Source: Dichomitus squalens LYAD-421 SS1 (Eukaryota; Basidiomycota; Agaricomycetes; Polyporales; Polyporaceae). Taken from it: a stretch of DNA of 64,000 nt. A program made the translations under genes and the position numbers. The notes under the pieces were generated by a model, which saw nothing but the letters and a program-made list of their open reading frames with translations, ran no database searches and had not been told where the DNA came from. The stretch covers positions 481,573-545,572 of the forward strand of contig NW_006766886.1 in NCBI RefSeq assembly GCF_000275845.1, given 5' to 3'. Every line of letters begins with the position of its first letter. Within the stretch, counting starts at the first letter, position 1. Below, one piece after another: positions 52,745 to 64,000 of this stretch.

Positions 52745-54417
52745 TCACCCGCTCTCCTCCATCTTGAACCTCTTCCGCGGGCCGTCTTGCCCAAATTGGC
52801 CGCCGCCGCCGCCGCCGCCACCCCCGCTCTGCATGAATGCGGGGTTGAAGTGGCCCTGGACGCCAGCAAAGCCGCCACGACCAGCCATAGGCATCATGCC
52901 GCCCATCCCTACAAGAAAACACAGTCGCAGAGAGCGGAGAGAAAGCGCGAGTCAACAATCCACGTCCGTAACAAGAGAACGAAACTCAAGCTGCCGTACC
53001 CATTCCGCCCATCATGCCTCCTCCCCGTCCCCCGCCGAAGTTTCCTCCCCCACCCATCAACCCGCCGCCTCGAGGGCCTTGTGGGATCATCCCACCCCGT
53101 CCCCCACCAAAGCCGGCACCGCCAGCCATGGCATTCCCGACGAATCCGCCCATGCCGAAGCCACCCATGCCGAAGTTATTCATCATGTTGGGCATTCCTC
53201 CGCGCATGCCGCCGCCTACCATTCCGCCGCGGATGGGCTGGTTCATCATGTTGTTTATGCCACCTGCGTTGCCGGCCATGCCTCCGCGGAAGTTTCCACC
53301 GCCGCGGCCCATGTTCCCGCCTTGCACGTTGTTGTATGGCTGCCGCTGTTCGCGCGGAGGGGGTTCTGTGCGCCGACGTTTCATGTCACCATTGGTTTGA
53401 ATGCGTTTGATGAGGGGGATGGCAGGCGAGATGCGTAGGGTACGAAAGGGGATTGACGTACCTTTGGGGAGCGTCCGGAACGGGTTGCCGTTTACTGAAG
53501 TTGTGTAGTTTGCCGAAGCTCGTCGGTTTTGGAAGTCGCTGTGGCACAGAATGCCGTCAGTAGGCTTTCAGGCTGACCAAGTCAACTTGAAGATCCTACT
53601 TATTATCAAACCAGTTCTTGAGGATGGTGGCATTTTCCGGGTTGTGGCACTCGACATATGCGACACTAGACAAAGGATGATCAGAAGCTCATGCAATTAC
53701 GCATATAATCACTTCAACGACTCAGCAAACTTACCCTTTGCTCTTCCCGTTCACCTTATGCTCCGAGAAGGTGATGTCCTTGTGGTCAATGTTGACCCCA
53801 AGGCTGTGCGCGACTTGCCGCAGATCCTCATCAGTCGTCCACTGTGAAAAGAAAAGAGAGGCAACACAACGGCACATGGAGATGTGCGTCACATATAAAG
53901 ATCGTCTCAGAGATACGGCATACATGACTAGAAAAGAACACAAGAATACAGACCCATTGCAGATCCCCAATGTACAGCGCGTCGTGCTGCCCCGAACCAG
54001 CGCCACCCACCCCGGATCCGGCAGCGTTGGCGTTGCTGCTGTTCGTCTGGCCACTATGTGCATTGTTGCCGTTCTGTCCGGGGGCAGGCGAAGATTCGGA
54101 TTTGTAGCCTGGCGCGCCGCCGTCGTTCGGCCCGTCGCGTCGATGCTCCGGCTCGTCTTCTTCCCGTAGCCGCTTCTCGCCGACGACGGGCGAGTGCGTG
54201 GCCGCCTCAGAAGAAGGCTTTTCTTCGGACTCAATCTGGAAATCTTCTTGGTTCTGACCGGCGACAAGAAGACGGTCAGTCAAATGCCTCAGCCCCATAC
54301 ATCTGACAACCGCCTCCTCCGAACGAAGGATGTGGGACTTACCTCGTCATCGACTTTCACGTTGTTGAATCCGTCGTCCTCGCCGTAAATGTCGAAATCG
54401 TCATCTGCAGGAGGCAT
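52745..54417 (-). CDS. CPSF6/7-like RNA-binding protein (one RRM, Gly/Met-rich tail)
   Basis: Predicted nuclear RNA-binding protein related to the 68/59-kDa subunits of cleavage factor I in pre-mRNA 3' processing. Seven exons on the minus strand: 54417-54343, 54253-53954, 53841-53735, 53665-53600, 53538-53462, 53365-53000, 52908-52745, giving 384 residues. The N-terminus is acidic ([20 protein letters not shown]), as in CPSF6. The single RRM has RNP2 ALYIGDLQW and RNP1 GKSKGVAYVE, with [11 protein letters not shown] between. The tail is made of GGM/GRGG-type repeats, a run of eight glycines encoded by a GCC repeat, and a basic end PRKRFKMEE. The donor after LQW (GTCTGT) is weak but the conserved WW junction supports it. 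Confidence 0.88.
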
Positions 54418-55355
54418 TGTTGCGTGCCTGATTCTGACTCAAAGAATGCTTGTATGGGCGCTGTTATAGTCGCGTTTGCGATGACTGACGCGGAAGGCAG
54501 CCGAAAACGTAATGCAGGATGGGGCGGAACAAATGTCTTCGTTCTGGTGCAGTGTGGTGTACAATGACAGGCGGGTGTGGGTGTGAGTACCGACGGATGA
54601 CAGGCAGCAGAATGCGACAGGATGCGGGAAACTGGTCAGATACACGGTACAAGGAACGAACCGAATGCACCCAGCAGAGGATGACAGGCTTCTTACAAGT
54701 ATTGTTACAGGTGTGCTGTGCAAGACAGTACGCTTTAGCCTCTACTGACCCCCTTCAATCAAGATTCACTGCGTAGAGTGTGGAGACACGCGTGTCTCCA
54801 GTGAAGCCGAAGGTGGCGGTGCGTACAGGAGGTCGCGAGAAGTCCGAGGGGAGGCCGAGGAGAGGTTGTCGGATGTTGGGGAGGTGGTGGTGGAAGGAGA
54901 AGAAGGACGGGTTTAGGAACTGGTTGGAGGCTCGGCAGACAAAACGACGCGCATAGGCGCGGGTGGCGTGCCGTTGTTTGGGCTTCTTTGGCGCCTCTGC
55001 TGAGTCAGCACCGACAGCTGTTCCGCTATGTGCGCGACTCTTTCCACGGAAAGCGCCTACGGAAGCCTGGAGTCGGTGACCTGGCTACGGGAGGTCCTGT
55101 GCCTCCTATTATTGCCTCCGTTCGGCGACTTTGAGATCCGACGTGATCTGTACAGCGTCCAACTCTAAAGCGACGCTCAGGAACCTCGAGATTCCGGCAT
55201 GTCGGAGGCCGGAATATACGGGGAAGCTACGTCGTCGTGCGGATATGGTGTAATTGTCGAGACTGCCCAATAATGCTAAGTCGTAGTAGAATACACTGGT
55301 ATACAGTAACGTGCAAGCAAGGGAATCCACCGCGTCAAAGCCGACAATCCTGTAA
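54418..55355. other. Intergenic region
   Basis: About 940 bases between the CPSF6-like promoter and the 3' end of the cytochrome b5-acyl-CoA dehydrogenase gene. No gene seen. Confidence 0.5.
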
Positions 55356-57524
55356 TTATAGCTTGGCGTTCTTCGGCAATGCCTTGATCGCCTGACGTAC
55401 ACCCAAGTCGCCCAAGACGTCTTCCGCTGTTCATGACAAGCGCATTCTCAGCGTCAGTCGTCCACATCGATGAACTGAAGGAGGAAATAGATCGCTTACC
55501 TCCACCAAGTACCGCGTCGAACGGCACGGTTCTGTGGTACTATACAGCAATCGTGGAACATGAGCGCTTACATAACGGTGATAGAAGCGCAAGAGACGTA
55601 CGTGCTCGATGAGCTTGCCCATACCCGTCTTCGTAATACCACGACCGCCAAACACCTGCACGGCGTCCCGGGCGACTTCCTGCGAAGAGCGCGTGATGTA
55701 CATCTTCAGGAGTGCGATCGGTCTGTTCGGGTCGTAACGCGTCCGTGTCGGCGTCAGCAATCGTCTTCCTTCAGGCCCCCCAAAGAAAGCGCCCGGCACT
55801 CACCCCGCGAGCAGCTGCGCCTGCTGCTTGTAGTCCATGTGCTGCATCTGGAACGTGATGCTCTCGAGCCAGTGTTGCGCGGCCTCGCTCTTCGCAATCA
55901 TGTTCGCGAGTTTGGCGCGGATGACCGGCTGCGCGTGCAACGGCTTCCCGAACGCCTTGCGCTGGTTCACCCACTTGAGGCATTCCTCGACGATGAGCCG
56001 CATGTTCCGCGAGGCCCCGCAGCACATCGCCCAGCGCTCGTGGTTGAAGTTCGAGAGGATGACGAAGATGCCTCCGCCTTCCGGCCCGAGTGTATTCTCC
56101 ACAGGCACCTTGATGTTCTCGAACGTGATGTACGCTGTGCCGGCCGTGGACGAGTAAGAGGTCTTGATGGCCTTGGTCTCGACGCCGTCCTGGCGCTCGA
56201 CAAGGATGACAGTGAGGCCCTTGTCGGTTTTGCAGCCGACGGTGAAGTAGTCGGAGAAGGTACCGTTCGTAATCCACTTCTTCGTACCGTTGATGATCCA
56301 GTGCTTGCCATCGGGAGTCTTCTTCGCTGTCGTCTTGAGGCCGGCTACGTCGGAACCAGCAAAGGCCTCTGTGATGGCGAGCGAGATGAACTTCCGACCA
56401 GAGAGGACCTCGTCAACAATGCGGTCGCGGAGTTCCGGACGCCCGAAGTGAATGACAGGAGGGAGGCCGATAGTGGCACCGGAGTTCTGGCCATCACGGT
56501 AACCACGCATTCCATGCCGGACGAGCTCCTGCATAAGTATGAGCTCGTGGAAGCGATCGAACTGTCGTAGCGCAAGTGTTAGCGCGGAGATCTGCATGTA
56601 CACAAGAAAGGAGGTTGCGTACTTCCCCGGGCTTGATGAGACCACCAAGCAGTGTACGGCCCTCCAAGTGCTTGCCAGGACCCATATTCATAGCAAGGAT
56701 ACCATTTTCACTGTAACAACGTCAGTGAGGCGGGGTCACACGCCGACGAACTTGGACTTACGCCATCTGGTTGATAACACTGCTACTGGGCCGCTTTCCA
56801 TCCTCTTCTCTAGCCTGTCACTAATATCAGAAAACACCACTCAATGTTTGACAATAAAGCTACTCACAAGCGCATCAGGGGTGATGACCTCATCATTGAA
56901 CTTGCGGATAGCGTGCAAGAACTTCCTGTGACTCTAGATCTCCGGCGTCAGCGTCTCCAGCGTCTTCTCAGCACTTGCCGAGACCGACCTCGGTATAGTA
57001 CGGGCTGTGGTACTCCTTCAAAAGGCCAAGGGGCTCGGCGTAGGGGATCTTGCTGAGCTCGCCAGGTATCTGGCTGTAAATGACGCTCTTCTCGCCTTGG
57101 ATGACGCCAATCTGCAGACGCTTGTACTGGGGACGTTCCAGGACCTCGTGACGGTGCAGGCCGTAGAATGCCTCCGTTGCATCCTGTCCAGCTGCTCGAG
57201 CACGCGGTCAGCGACGGTACACCTGCTTGCATTTGGAGGACGCACCGATGTCTGCCTCTTGGAAGACGGAGATACCACCAGGATGGAGACCTTGGAACTT
57301 GGTCACATCGTAGACCTTCGCGTCGACGATGATCCACTGCGAGGTACAGTGAGTACGATGTCCGTGAATCTTTCTGAGTTAAGTGCACTCACGAGGTCAT
57401 CGGGCTTATTATGCTATTTCGAGAGTGACGAATGCTTAGCGAGAAACACGTTGGGCTACAGCTGGACCATGGCACGTACCTTCGCGACATCCTCGCGAGA
57501 GAACGTCTTGAGCTCCTTCGACAT
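55356..57524 (-). CDS. Cytochrome b5-acyl-CoA dehydrogenase fusion
   Basis: Flavoprotein of the acyl-CoA dehydrogenase family with an N-terminal cytochrome b5 domain, a fusion known from fungi; expected to oxidise an acyl-CoA, with the heme as possible electron carrier. Eleven exons on the minus strand: 57524-57480, 57413-57393, 57336-57246, 57191-56989, 56933-56868, 56814-56762, 56710-56623, 56561-55804, 55722-55602, 55539-55500, 55426-55356, giving 518 residues. Heme-ligand motif LHPGG (His40) and a second His in YGLHRHEVL (about 65-67) mark cytochrome b5. The dehydrogenase part shows ITEAFAGSDVAGLKTTA (FAD/substrate region), GTKKWITNGTFSDYFTVG, QRKAFGKPLHAQPVIRAKLA and QVFGGRGITKTGMG. Exon 2 is only 21 nt. 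No signal peptide or clear PTS1 (ends NAKL). Chain-length preference unknown. Confidence 0.92.
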
Positions 57525-57898
57525 CTTGGCCGGCGACCAGGCTATACAGGAAACAGAACAGGCAGCTACAGCACCGGACGAAAGTGCGGGGAAAAGGGGA
57601 CGAATGAGAGGAAAGGGATAACGCAGGGGACGAGGGCTTTTGTCGGCGCGGGGCAGGTTCAGTGCATGTGTTTCCGCTTTTCTGATCGCCGGATCAGGTC
57701 CCAGACAGACGCCCGCAGACCCGAGGCTGTGACCGCGTCTCTCCCGTGACCGGTCTCCTTTCCCCGGCGTACCGGCCCGGGATAGGGCGCTCAGGCGCCC
57801 AGCCAATCCCATGCCGGACATTCGTCTGAGTCGGTCTCGTTCTAAGAGCTTCAAACCCAAATGCAATTATACTGTCCACGGAACCCAGGTATGTAGTA
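57525..57898. other. Intergenic region
   Basis: About 370 bases between two minus-strand genes; nothing recognised. Confidence 0.45.
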
Positions 57899-60269
57899 TC
57901 ACTCTTCTTCTGAACACACACAATCCTCATCGTAGAATAGTGAGGGGCCATCGATAATAGGTTCTGGTTCATTTCCGCCTCCGCCCCCATCCAACTCTTG
58001 TTTACCATGGCTTCCCGAATTTGCACCGGTATGTTCTGTGACGTGATCAAGATTTCCGCAGGCCTCTGAAGGCTTGCAGCAAGTTGCATTCTGCTAAATG
58101 TAGCTAAAGTGGTGAACAACGTAATAAGTATGTCACATACCTCTTTAAGGTTTGGAACGCATTCATACTGATCTTCCGTGGACTTCACTAAGAACTGGCG
58201 TTCCGAGTCTCCTCTTGAAGCCGCTGGTGACCGTCGCGGAGGTGAACAACTTCCGCACTCCTCGTTGACCTCGGCCGAAATTGCAGACACTATCTCCGTT
58301 TCCTCTATCCCCGGGTCGGCGCCAGGATACAACAGCGGAGATCGTTCACTGAGTCCGCAGGAACGGTAGTTTGCAGAATATTCAGGACCTGAAGGACTTG
58401 AGATGACGGTGCTAGAGATGATGCTAGATCGACCATTAGTGAAATCGTCGTCGCACGACCCTACGAGTGTTTGCGAAGTTGGTAGGTCCCACGGAATGGG
58501 GAGACGTTCGGACACCGTGAAACCAACACCTCTTCGACCGCATGCGCCCAACATAGCCAGTGTATCTTCAATATCGGGAGTCGGCTCATCTGGGGAGAGA
58601 GACAGGCCAAGAACTCGACCGAGTTCATTCCAAGGGTCAGCGTCTTCGAATAGATTGCCTAAGACATCTTCGAGGCAGATTGTATCCCACCGGTCTTCGT
58701 CATTAGGAGATCGAGGTGTGTCTTGAGACATGTAGTCCTGAGAATCACCCAGAAACGAATAGATAGAGCCCCCACAAGAAGTCTCGCGCACGTCGGGTGT
58801 GCCTTCGTCGGGAAACGTACGGTCTTCTGTATCGCCAGGTTCTGTAGGGTTAGAAGACAAGGAGAAGCTGGCCTGCGAGATATCGTAAGAGTTCTGTGGG
58901 CGAGTTGCGATTCTAGACCAGGAATAGCCAGAAATGTCCGATGGAGGTAAAGGTGATGGATCTAGGGGCTCCGGAACGTGGTCAGGGCTGGGCATGTCAG
59001 AGATGAACTGGGCCGCAGCTAGGGGAACAGGCAGGTCAAGATGTGAGGGACTAGACATGAAGAACGAGCGAGTGATTCCATGTGGCGACGAAGTACGAGA
59101 TAGCGTGGCGAAAATAGGAAGGCTCATGAGACTGCTAGAGCGAGCCCTGAGCGGTACCATGGACGGGGATGACGAGTCCCCAGACGGGGAGGTAGGCAGG
59201 CACCTGTCCGCTAACAGAGCGTAGAACGGAACACGAGCGGGTTCATATTCAGGCTCAACGCCGGACCAGTACTCAGCGTAGCCAGAGTCATCAGCAACCG
59301 GTGGGGGAGTGCTATCGAGGCACATCGGGACAAAGACAGAATCAACACCTTTGAATGGCTTCGACGAATGTTCTGATGAGGATACAGCTATGCATATCAA
59401 CGATCCAGTTGGCGAGCGAAGAGACTGTCGAAAGCCGCCCTGTTTCATGCGAGGAGACGATGCGAAGGTGGGTGGGGAGGAACGGTGCATTGCGGGCATC
59501 TGTGATGAAACCTAGGGACCAAACACGCATTCTCACCCTGGCAAACGATTTCATGAGGAAAAGTGAGCTGACCTTGTCATGAGCATCCTGCTCACGAACG
59601 CGTCTGGGGGGTGTGCGAGGTTCGTCCTGTGGACTACTGCACGGCGGTGTCCGCGTCTTCGTGGTTCGGGAAAGCCCCAGTAAGTCCGGCATCTCGAGTA
59701 TCTTTTGAACTTGAGCGCGCCGCATAGCAGCTGAAGAGCAATCTATGGCTCGGCACAACAATAGAATGGAGAGGTACGTACGATCATCCGCATCGAGGAC
59801 AGCCAATATCCTCGAGCGGCCGGAAGCCGACTTTGCCGGAGACGATCGACGACGGAATTCTGGGCTTGTTAGCGGTGACCGCAACCCCGACCAGTTCCCT
59901 TCCTGCGCATACCCGCGCCCCTCCGCCGACCCACCCTGCGTCCGCCTTGCATGCGCGAGTGATATTTCTGGCGGCCCCGGTCGAAGCTCTCGCGCCAAGC
60001 TTGTCTTCGGGGCTCCGCTTTTGCTTAAGCCTGCCCGGAGGACCTCGAAGCGTTTCTTGCCAAAGTGCGATCGCTGCACCTTCCCCTCTGCGTCCCTGAC
60101 TCGCGCGCGAGCCGCGTTCCTGTTTGCATATGTGCACCATCGGTGGAGGAGCGGCGAGTATACAACATAGGATAGGGTGCATGAGATGGGCGATGCGGCT
60201 CGTCCAGGCAGGTTCGCGAGGCGAGGGACAGGCGTACCTCTTCCCTCCCATGTAGTTCGCTCCCGGCAT
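57899..60269 (-). CDS. Large Ser/Pro/Asp-rich protein of unknown function
   Basis: Five exons on the minus strand: 60269-60238, 60119-59782, 59730-59573, 59499-58141, 58090-57899, summing to 692 residues in frame. The start MPGANYMGGK is followed by a basic block (KVQRSHFGKKRFEVLRAGL) and a likely helix around MRRAQVQKILEMPDLLGLS. The large fourth exon is Ser/Pro/Asp-rich with pieces such as EDRWDTICLEDVLGNLFEDA and DPWNELGRVLGLSL, and the last exon ends acidic (DEDCVCSEEE). Removing the 50-nt intron at 58091-58140 opens this natural-looking C-terminus; without it the frame runs on into unlikely sequence. No domain recognised; probably a disordered regulatory or adaptor protein. The 5' exon and the acceptor of exon 3 (59730 or 59742) are uncertain. 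It is divergent from the DENND6-like gene. Confidence 0.6.
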
Positions 60270-60581
60270 TCTGCACGCAAACGGTTACGGAAAGGTCGGT
60301 GATCTGCTGTTTCTGTAGGCCGCCCGTACGCGTCGAGGACGAAGGTAGCGAGGCTTTTCGGCAAGCGGGTGATGGTGGCAAGAAGCAAAGATGTGGAGAC
60401 GGAGGAACGCATAGAACGTCGCGTGCCACACGTGTGCGGGGCACCTGTCAGGCTGTCCATTGGCGTTCTCATACTTGTACCCCACTTCCGCCTTGTTCCA
60501 GCTTGGTTGTCCTCGCACCACGTATACTATACTGCTGTTGCTGGTGACTGCTTCATGACCGTCTACGCCCTACCCCCAGTG
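60270..60581. other. Shared divergent promoter region
   Basis: About 310 bases between the unknown 692-residue protein (-) and the DENND6-like gene (+). Both promoters must lie here. No clear TATA box noted. Confidence 0.45.
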
Positions 60582-62817
60582 ATGACGATGGAGAACGAGC
60601 TAGCCGAGGCCGACATCGGCCTCACGGACCTCTCGATACCCCAGTCGCCGACGCCCAACTTCCCTGCGCGGCCACTTGCGCGCAGTTCGAGCGGTGCCGT
60701 AACGCAAGCTCCAATAGGACTTGGGATCTCTTCTGGCTTGGGTATGATCGCCGGGCAGCTCAAGTCGTCGTCTTCGCCGACACTCGCCAACAGGCCGCTA
60801 CCGGACACGGACAGTAGCCCAAACCCATTGGCTCGCAGACGGATGTCGCGGTCGAAGACCCTGCCAAGGATACCAAGAGCAGCGCATAGGACGCAGCTCA
60901 GCTTGGACGGGCTCTCTATGGGCACAGAGAAGATTGCAAAGCTGAGACGATGGATCATGAGCCTGATAACGGGTTTGTGTCCTCCTCATGAATGCTGGGT
61001 GTATGGACTGAAGGTTAATCATGCGGAACTGCAGTGAACTTCGACCTCGAAGTAGGCCCCAAGATTACGAGCATATACCCGCCACTGCGGTTGACGCATG
61101 CAGAAGCCCAGAATATGTTAGTAGGCTGATTCTTCTGCGACATATTATCAACTGAGCTTTCCTCCCCGATAGTGCCTTCTCGTCATTCCCGGATTCTTCG
61201 CAGTTCGAAGAGGGTTCACAGACGCACTCTTTCCGAATTCGATCGCGGGGGCTTGTGGAAGGAGAGAACTGGGACGTCGATGCTGTCCGGCCGACGACAG
61301 TGGATGGCTTCATATACGGTTTCTCATGCTTCACGCGGACGAAAGATGCTTTGTCCAAGCGTGGATATCAGCAGGTCAGCCCAGCGCATCGGTCACTTAG
61401 CCCTAGCTCAACCGGCATACAGACGTCAATAGTGATTTTGTCACATCTTGCATACCCCTCGTTGTTTGATACCCTAGTCTGTAAACTTGCGCCGTCTTTC
61501 ATGAGCCATGGCGGGCCCATGCTGGAAGCGGCGTGTCATAATATCGCTAATTGGTGTGTGAACATCCGCCTTACTGTACCCTTTTACACGGTAAACCTGA
61601 TGCAGATGGAAAAGAAGGCCAGACCCGATACCGGGGACTGCTCTTGAATTTGGATTCCTTGGGGCCGTACTCCATGTGGAACTGCCGCAGGCTATTGAGA
61701 CACAGCAGGCTATGTCTGCCCTGGCGCCCGGTCGCACCAGAGAGACTGATATTCAAGTGAGTGGAGTGCCTTACATATCATTAGGGTCTCACATGAATGA
61801 TTGCTGCAGATATTGGCCTCGATATGCCCTCCGGATCCTCCCATAATTGGTCTCTTCGAGGCGGTTGTCTCCAACCTGTGGTCAATATGGGAATGCGTTG
61901 TCCTAAGCGAACCTATCCTAGTTTTTGGGCCTTCGCCCTCCATGAGTAGCAGGGCAGTCTGGTGGCTCCGGGATCTTCTGCGCCCGGTAAGTCCAGCTTT
62001 ACTTGGGTTCTACTTCGATGGGAAGTTAAGTTACACTTTGGGCCACGCAGATACCCCTCTCTGGAGACTTTCGACCCTTTTTCACTATACACGACGCCGA
62101 CCACACAGCTTTAGTCAACCCACGACCACCACAAGCCGGCCTTCTGGTTGGCGTTACCAACCCGTTCTTTGACAAGGCGTGTAGACATTGGCCAAACGTG
62201 CTAAGTCTTGGTAGACAGCCCACGTGAGCCTATATGCGCTCCGCGCTAACTAATAGATCGAGCCAATAACTTTGCTTCTCCTCGCAGTACACAAGAGAAG
62301 AAGAATGGCTCGCATGGTCCTCTTGTGGTCGGTCCTCCGCCTGGATGGAGGTCAACGCACAGGCGCTATACATCCCGAGATCGCACTTTGCTTAAGCAGC
62401 TGGAGACCGCTTGTCGAGGTTCGGAACAAGCCAGTGCGTCTTGTCTTCGTCGGTCAATTACAGAGAGCCAACTCATTTCTGTTCCATATTACTCCAGAGC
62501 GGGAAGCGTCTGAGGCGCTCCGCCAGCACCTCACATCCCGCACGAACGCATTGCTCGTCCCCCTCCAGCGTTATCTCCAAACGCTCATCCCCACCCCGAG
62601 CGAATCGCGCTCGAATCTCTCCGTTCCTGCAAGACTCAAGGCGTTCCAAGACGCTGCGTTCTTCGCGTCGTTGAAGGCCCACGGCTCACCATTGCCATTC
62701 AAGAGCAGCTCCAAGCAGCGAGAATTCTATGAGCGATGGTTGCGGACTCCTGCGTTTGGTCTCTGGCTCGCGAGGCAAGAAGAGGTCGTACAGGGCGTAT
62801 TGAATGGGATGATGTAA
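60582..62817 (+). CDS. DENN-domain protein, DENND6/FAM116-like
   Basis: Predicted guanine-nucleotide exchange factor for a Rab GTPase (animal DENND6 acts on Rab14), membrane trafficking. Nine exons: 60582-60972, 61035-61116, 61173-61374, 61423-61553, 61618-61756, 61810-61986, 62051-62223, 62288-62433, 62498-62817, giving 586 residues, close to the animal length. The first 130 residues are Ser/Pro-rich. The uDENN part begins VNFDLEVGPKITSIYPPLRL and continues with FSSFPDS, DGFIYGFSCFTRTKDALSKR and SIVILSHLAYPSLFDTLVCK. The central part has ECVVLSEPILVFGPSPSMSS, DFRPFFTIHDAD and GVTNPFFDKACRHWPN, closely matching the DENND6 plan. The C-terminal helical part includes LVPLQRYLQTLIP. Starts at 60555 or 60588 are also possible. 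Confidence 0.9.
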
Positions 62818-63030
62818 CGCCGTTTTGAATGTATACTATCATCGGACGATACCCAGTCCTGTTGCATACGGATCTTCACTTGACATCTCGGAGACCAAAC
62901 TTTTTAGACAGTGCCCTTACGGGCTGCGTGAAGTCATATTAGACGAACGGCGCATGAGGAACCATCATGTGAACATTAGTAGCATGTAGCGTTAGCGTGT
63001 AACCAACGTCGTTCCTCTATAGATGAACTT
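62818..63030. other. Short convergent spacer
   Basis: About 210 bases between the stops of the DENND6-like gene (+) and the MIM1-domain gene (-). Confidence 0.6.
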
Positions 63031-64000
63031 CTATCGCCTGCCCAGCGCGACCCTCCCCGACCCCCTCGAGCTTGCTGCGCTGGCCGTCCCGGGCACCCTC
63101 CAGCCCAGCCATTGAATGACGACGTTCTTCGCAAAGAGCTCGCCAAAGCCCAGCATAACTCCGTTGACGAATGGGAGCAGCACGTTGATCGCGACGCTCG
63201 ACAGCAGCGCGAGCGCGCGCGTCTTCGGGCTCAGCGACGAGTCGAACACCGACAGCGTCGCCGTTCGCGTCTCCTCGTGGTGATGAGGGTGGTGGTGTCC
63301 GTGTCCATGCTCGTGGGCGTGTGCGTGCGCGGACGCGTGGTGATGACCGAGCGCGTTCGCTGGCGGGAGGTTGCGCGGTATAGACGAGATGGGTGAGTGC
63401 GGGTCGGACGGGAAGGACATGGACGGGAAGGAGGAGTTTATGGAGGAGGTCATGGAGTCCCACTTGTCCTGCTTCGACTCCGTCTCCGACACGGGATGCG
63501 AAGCTGACCGGTCGTGCTCGTGTTGGTGCTCTGGCGGGGTCGACGTGGACGTACCGGCTTCGCCTGGCAACGCGGACTATTGGGGCAGAGAACGCGCACC
63601 GCGAGCGTGCATCAACACCCGGCACGTTTCATGCTGACGACTATGACGCACCTCAATATACTCTTTTGAATGCCGGCCCTGGCCCTCGCCGCTCACCAGA
63701 TCCCTCACGTCTGCCGGGCTGGGCGAGTCCGAGCGACCAGCAACCGAAGCCGTGGCGCTGCCCGCCGTGAGCTTCTCCCACCCGCTGGTGCTATGCGTGG
63801 ACAGGCTCAGGTCGCTCTGTCGCAGCCTGCCCTCCTTGCGCTCCTTCTCGCGGATGGCCTCCCACTCTGCGCGCGTTTGCTCGGCCTTCTGGCGCTGCTC
63901 TGCCGACCGCCTGCGCCATTCCGCGACATGCGCCTCGTATTCATCCTTCCAAACGTCATCGGCTGACTCGGGCTCAACGGTGATGTCTGCCTGCGCTTGG
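63031..64000 (-). CDS. MIM1: MIM1/TOM13-domain mitochondrial outer-membrane protein (5' end outside window)
   Basis: Mim1 inserts alpha-helical proteins into the mitochondrial outer membrane and helps assemble the TOM complex. Two exons are visible on the minus strand: from the window edge to 63652, then 63576-63031, at least 297 residues. The conserved MIM1 segment is near the C-terminus: LSPKTRALALLSSVAINVLL, PFVNGVMLGFGELFAKNVV, then IQWLGWR, with a single membrane helix. Before it is a His-rich stretch (HHHASAHAHAHEHGHGHHHP) and a Ser/Pro-rich part; the upstream exon encodes a charged helix (AECRRRSAEQRQKAEQTRAE). The intron 63577-63651 keeps the frame with no ATG at its 3' side, which argues for one long protein. 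An alternative is a shorter MIM1 starting at the ATG at 63453. Confidence 0.8.

Overview
The window looks like nuclear DNA of a mushroom-forming basidiomycete (Agaricomycete; a polypore-type relative is only a guess). The basis is direct: protein-coding genes are cut by many short introns of about 50-70 nt with GT(A/G)xGT donors, two tRNA genes carry anticodon-loop introns, and the gene set is typical of filamentous basidiomycetes (sesquiterpene synthases, HST-type sirtuin, ERG3, metacaspase, RAE1, SPT2). No bacterial operon structure, CRISPR array or intact transposon is visible. All exon models were read by eye from reading frame, splice sites and protein family similarity; for every multi-exon model the exon lengths sum to an open frame.

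Layout. 1-1.8 kb: no gene seen. 1.8-7.6 kb: two paralogous sesquiterpene synthases in the same orientation with identical exon 1 and exon 2 lengths, separated by about 3.4 kb without a gene. 8.0-12.1 kb: homoserine O-acetyltransferase (MET2, -), a membrane-anchored short-chain dehydrogenase (+), and the SWR1-complex HIT zinc-finger protein (VPS71/ZNHIT1, -). 14.4-16.8 kb: a 17-exon GIT1-like transporter (-) with 7-nt and 9-nt micro-exons. 18.2-18.7 kb: proteasome lid peptide SEM1/DSS1 (-). 20.2-21.5 kb: a decayed cytochrome P450, followed by a 118-bp imperfect hairpin. 22.5-25.4 kb: HST3/HST4-type sirtuin (-). 26.7-27.2 kb: a small hydrophilic protein. 27.6 kb: tRNA-Arg(CCG). 28.0-29.6 kb: RAE1 (+). 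30.5-31.7 kb: ERG3 (-). 33.0-34.7 kb: proline iminopeptidase (-) with a GC-AG intron. 35.1 kb: tRNA-Leu(AAG). 37.3-39.3 kb: MFS transporter (-) with a second GC-AG intron. 40.6-41.7 kb: an unknown Cys-rich protein (+). 43.1-45.5 kb: a 963-bp direct repeat flanking a 183-N gap. 46.1-48.5 kb: metacaspase (-). 50.3-51.7 kb: SPT2 (-). 52.7-54.4 kb: CPSF6-like RRM protein (-). 55.4-57.5 kb: cytochrome b5-acyl-CoA dehydrogenase fusion (-). 57.9-60.3 kb: a 692-residue unknown protein (-), divergent from a DENND6-like DENN protein at 60.6-62.8 kb (+). 63.0-64.0 kb: the 3' part of a MIM1/TOM13-domain protein (-), cut by the window edge.

How it fits together. Most genes are housekeeping and do not form a single pathway. 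The accessory part is the tandem terpene synthase pair; the SDR at 10 kb and the P450 relic at 20 kb are the kinds of enzymes found near terpene synthases, but conserved housekeeping genes lie between them, so a working cluster is not shown. ERG3 and the terpene synthases both draw on farnesyl diphosphate but are not otherwise linked here. I found no convincing new biological system; the most unusual features are gene-architecture oddities (micro-exons, GC-AG introns), the long N-terminal extension on the MIM1 domain, the P450 relic, and the repeat around the assembly gap.
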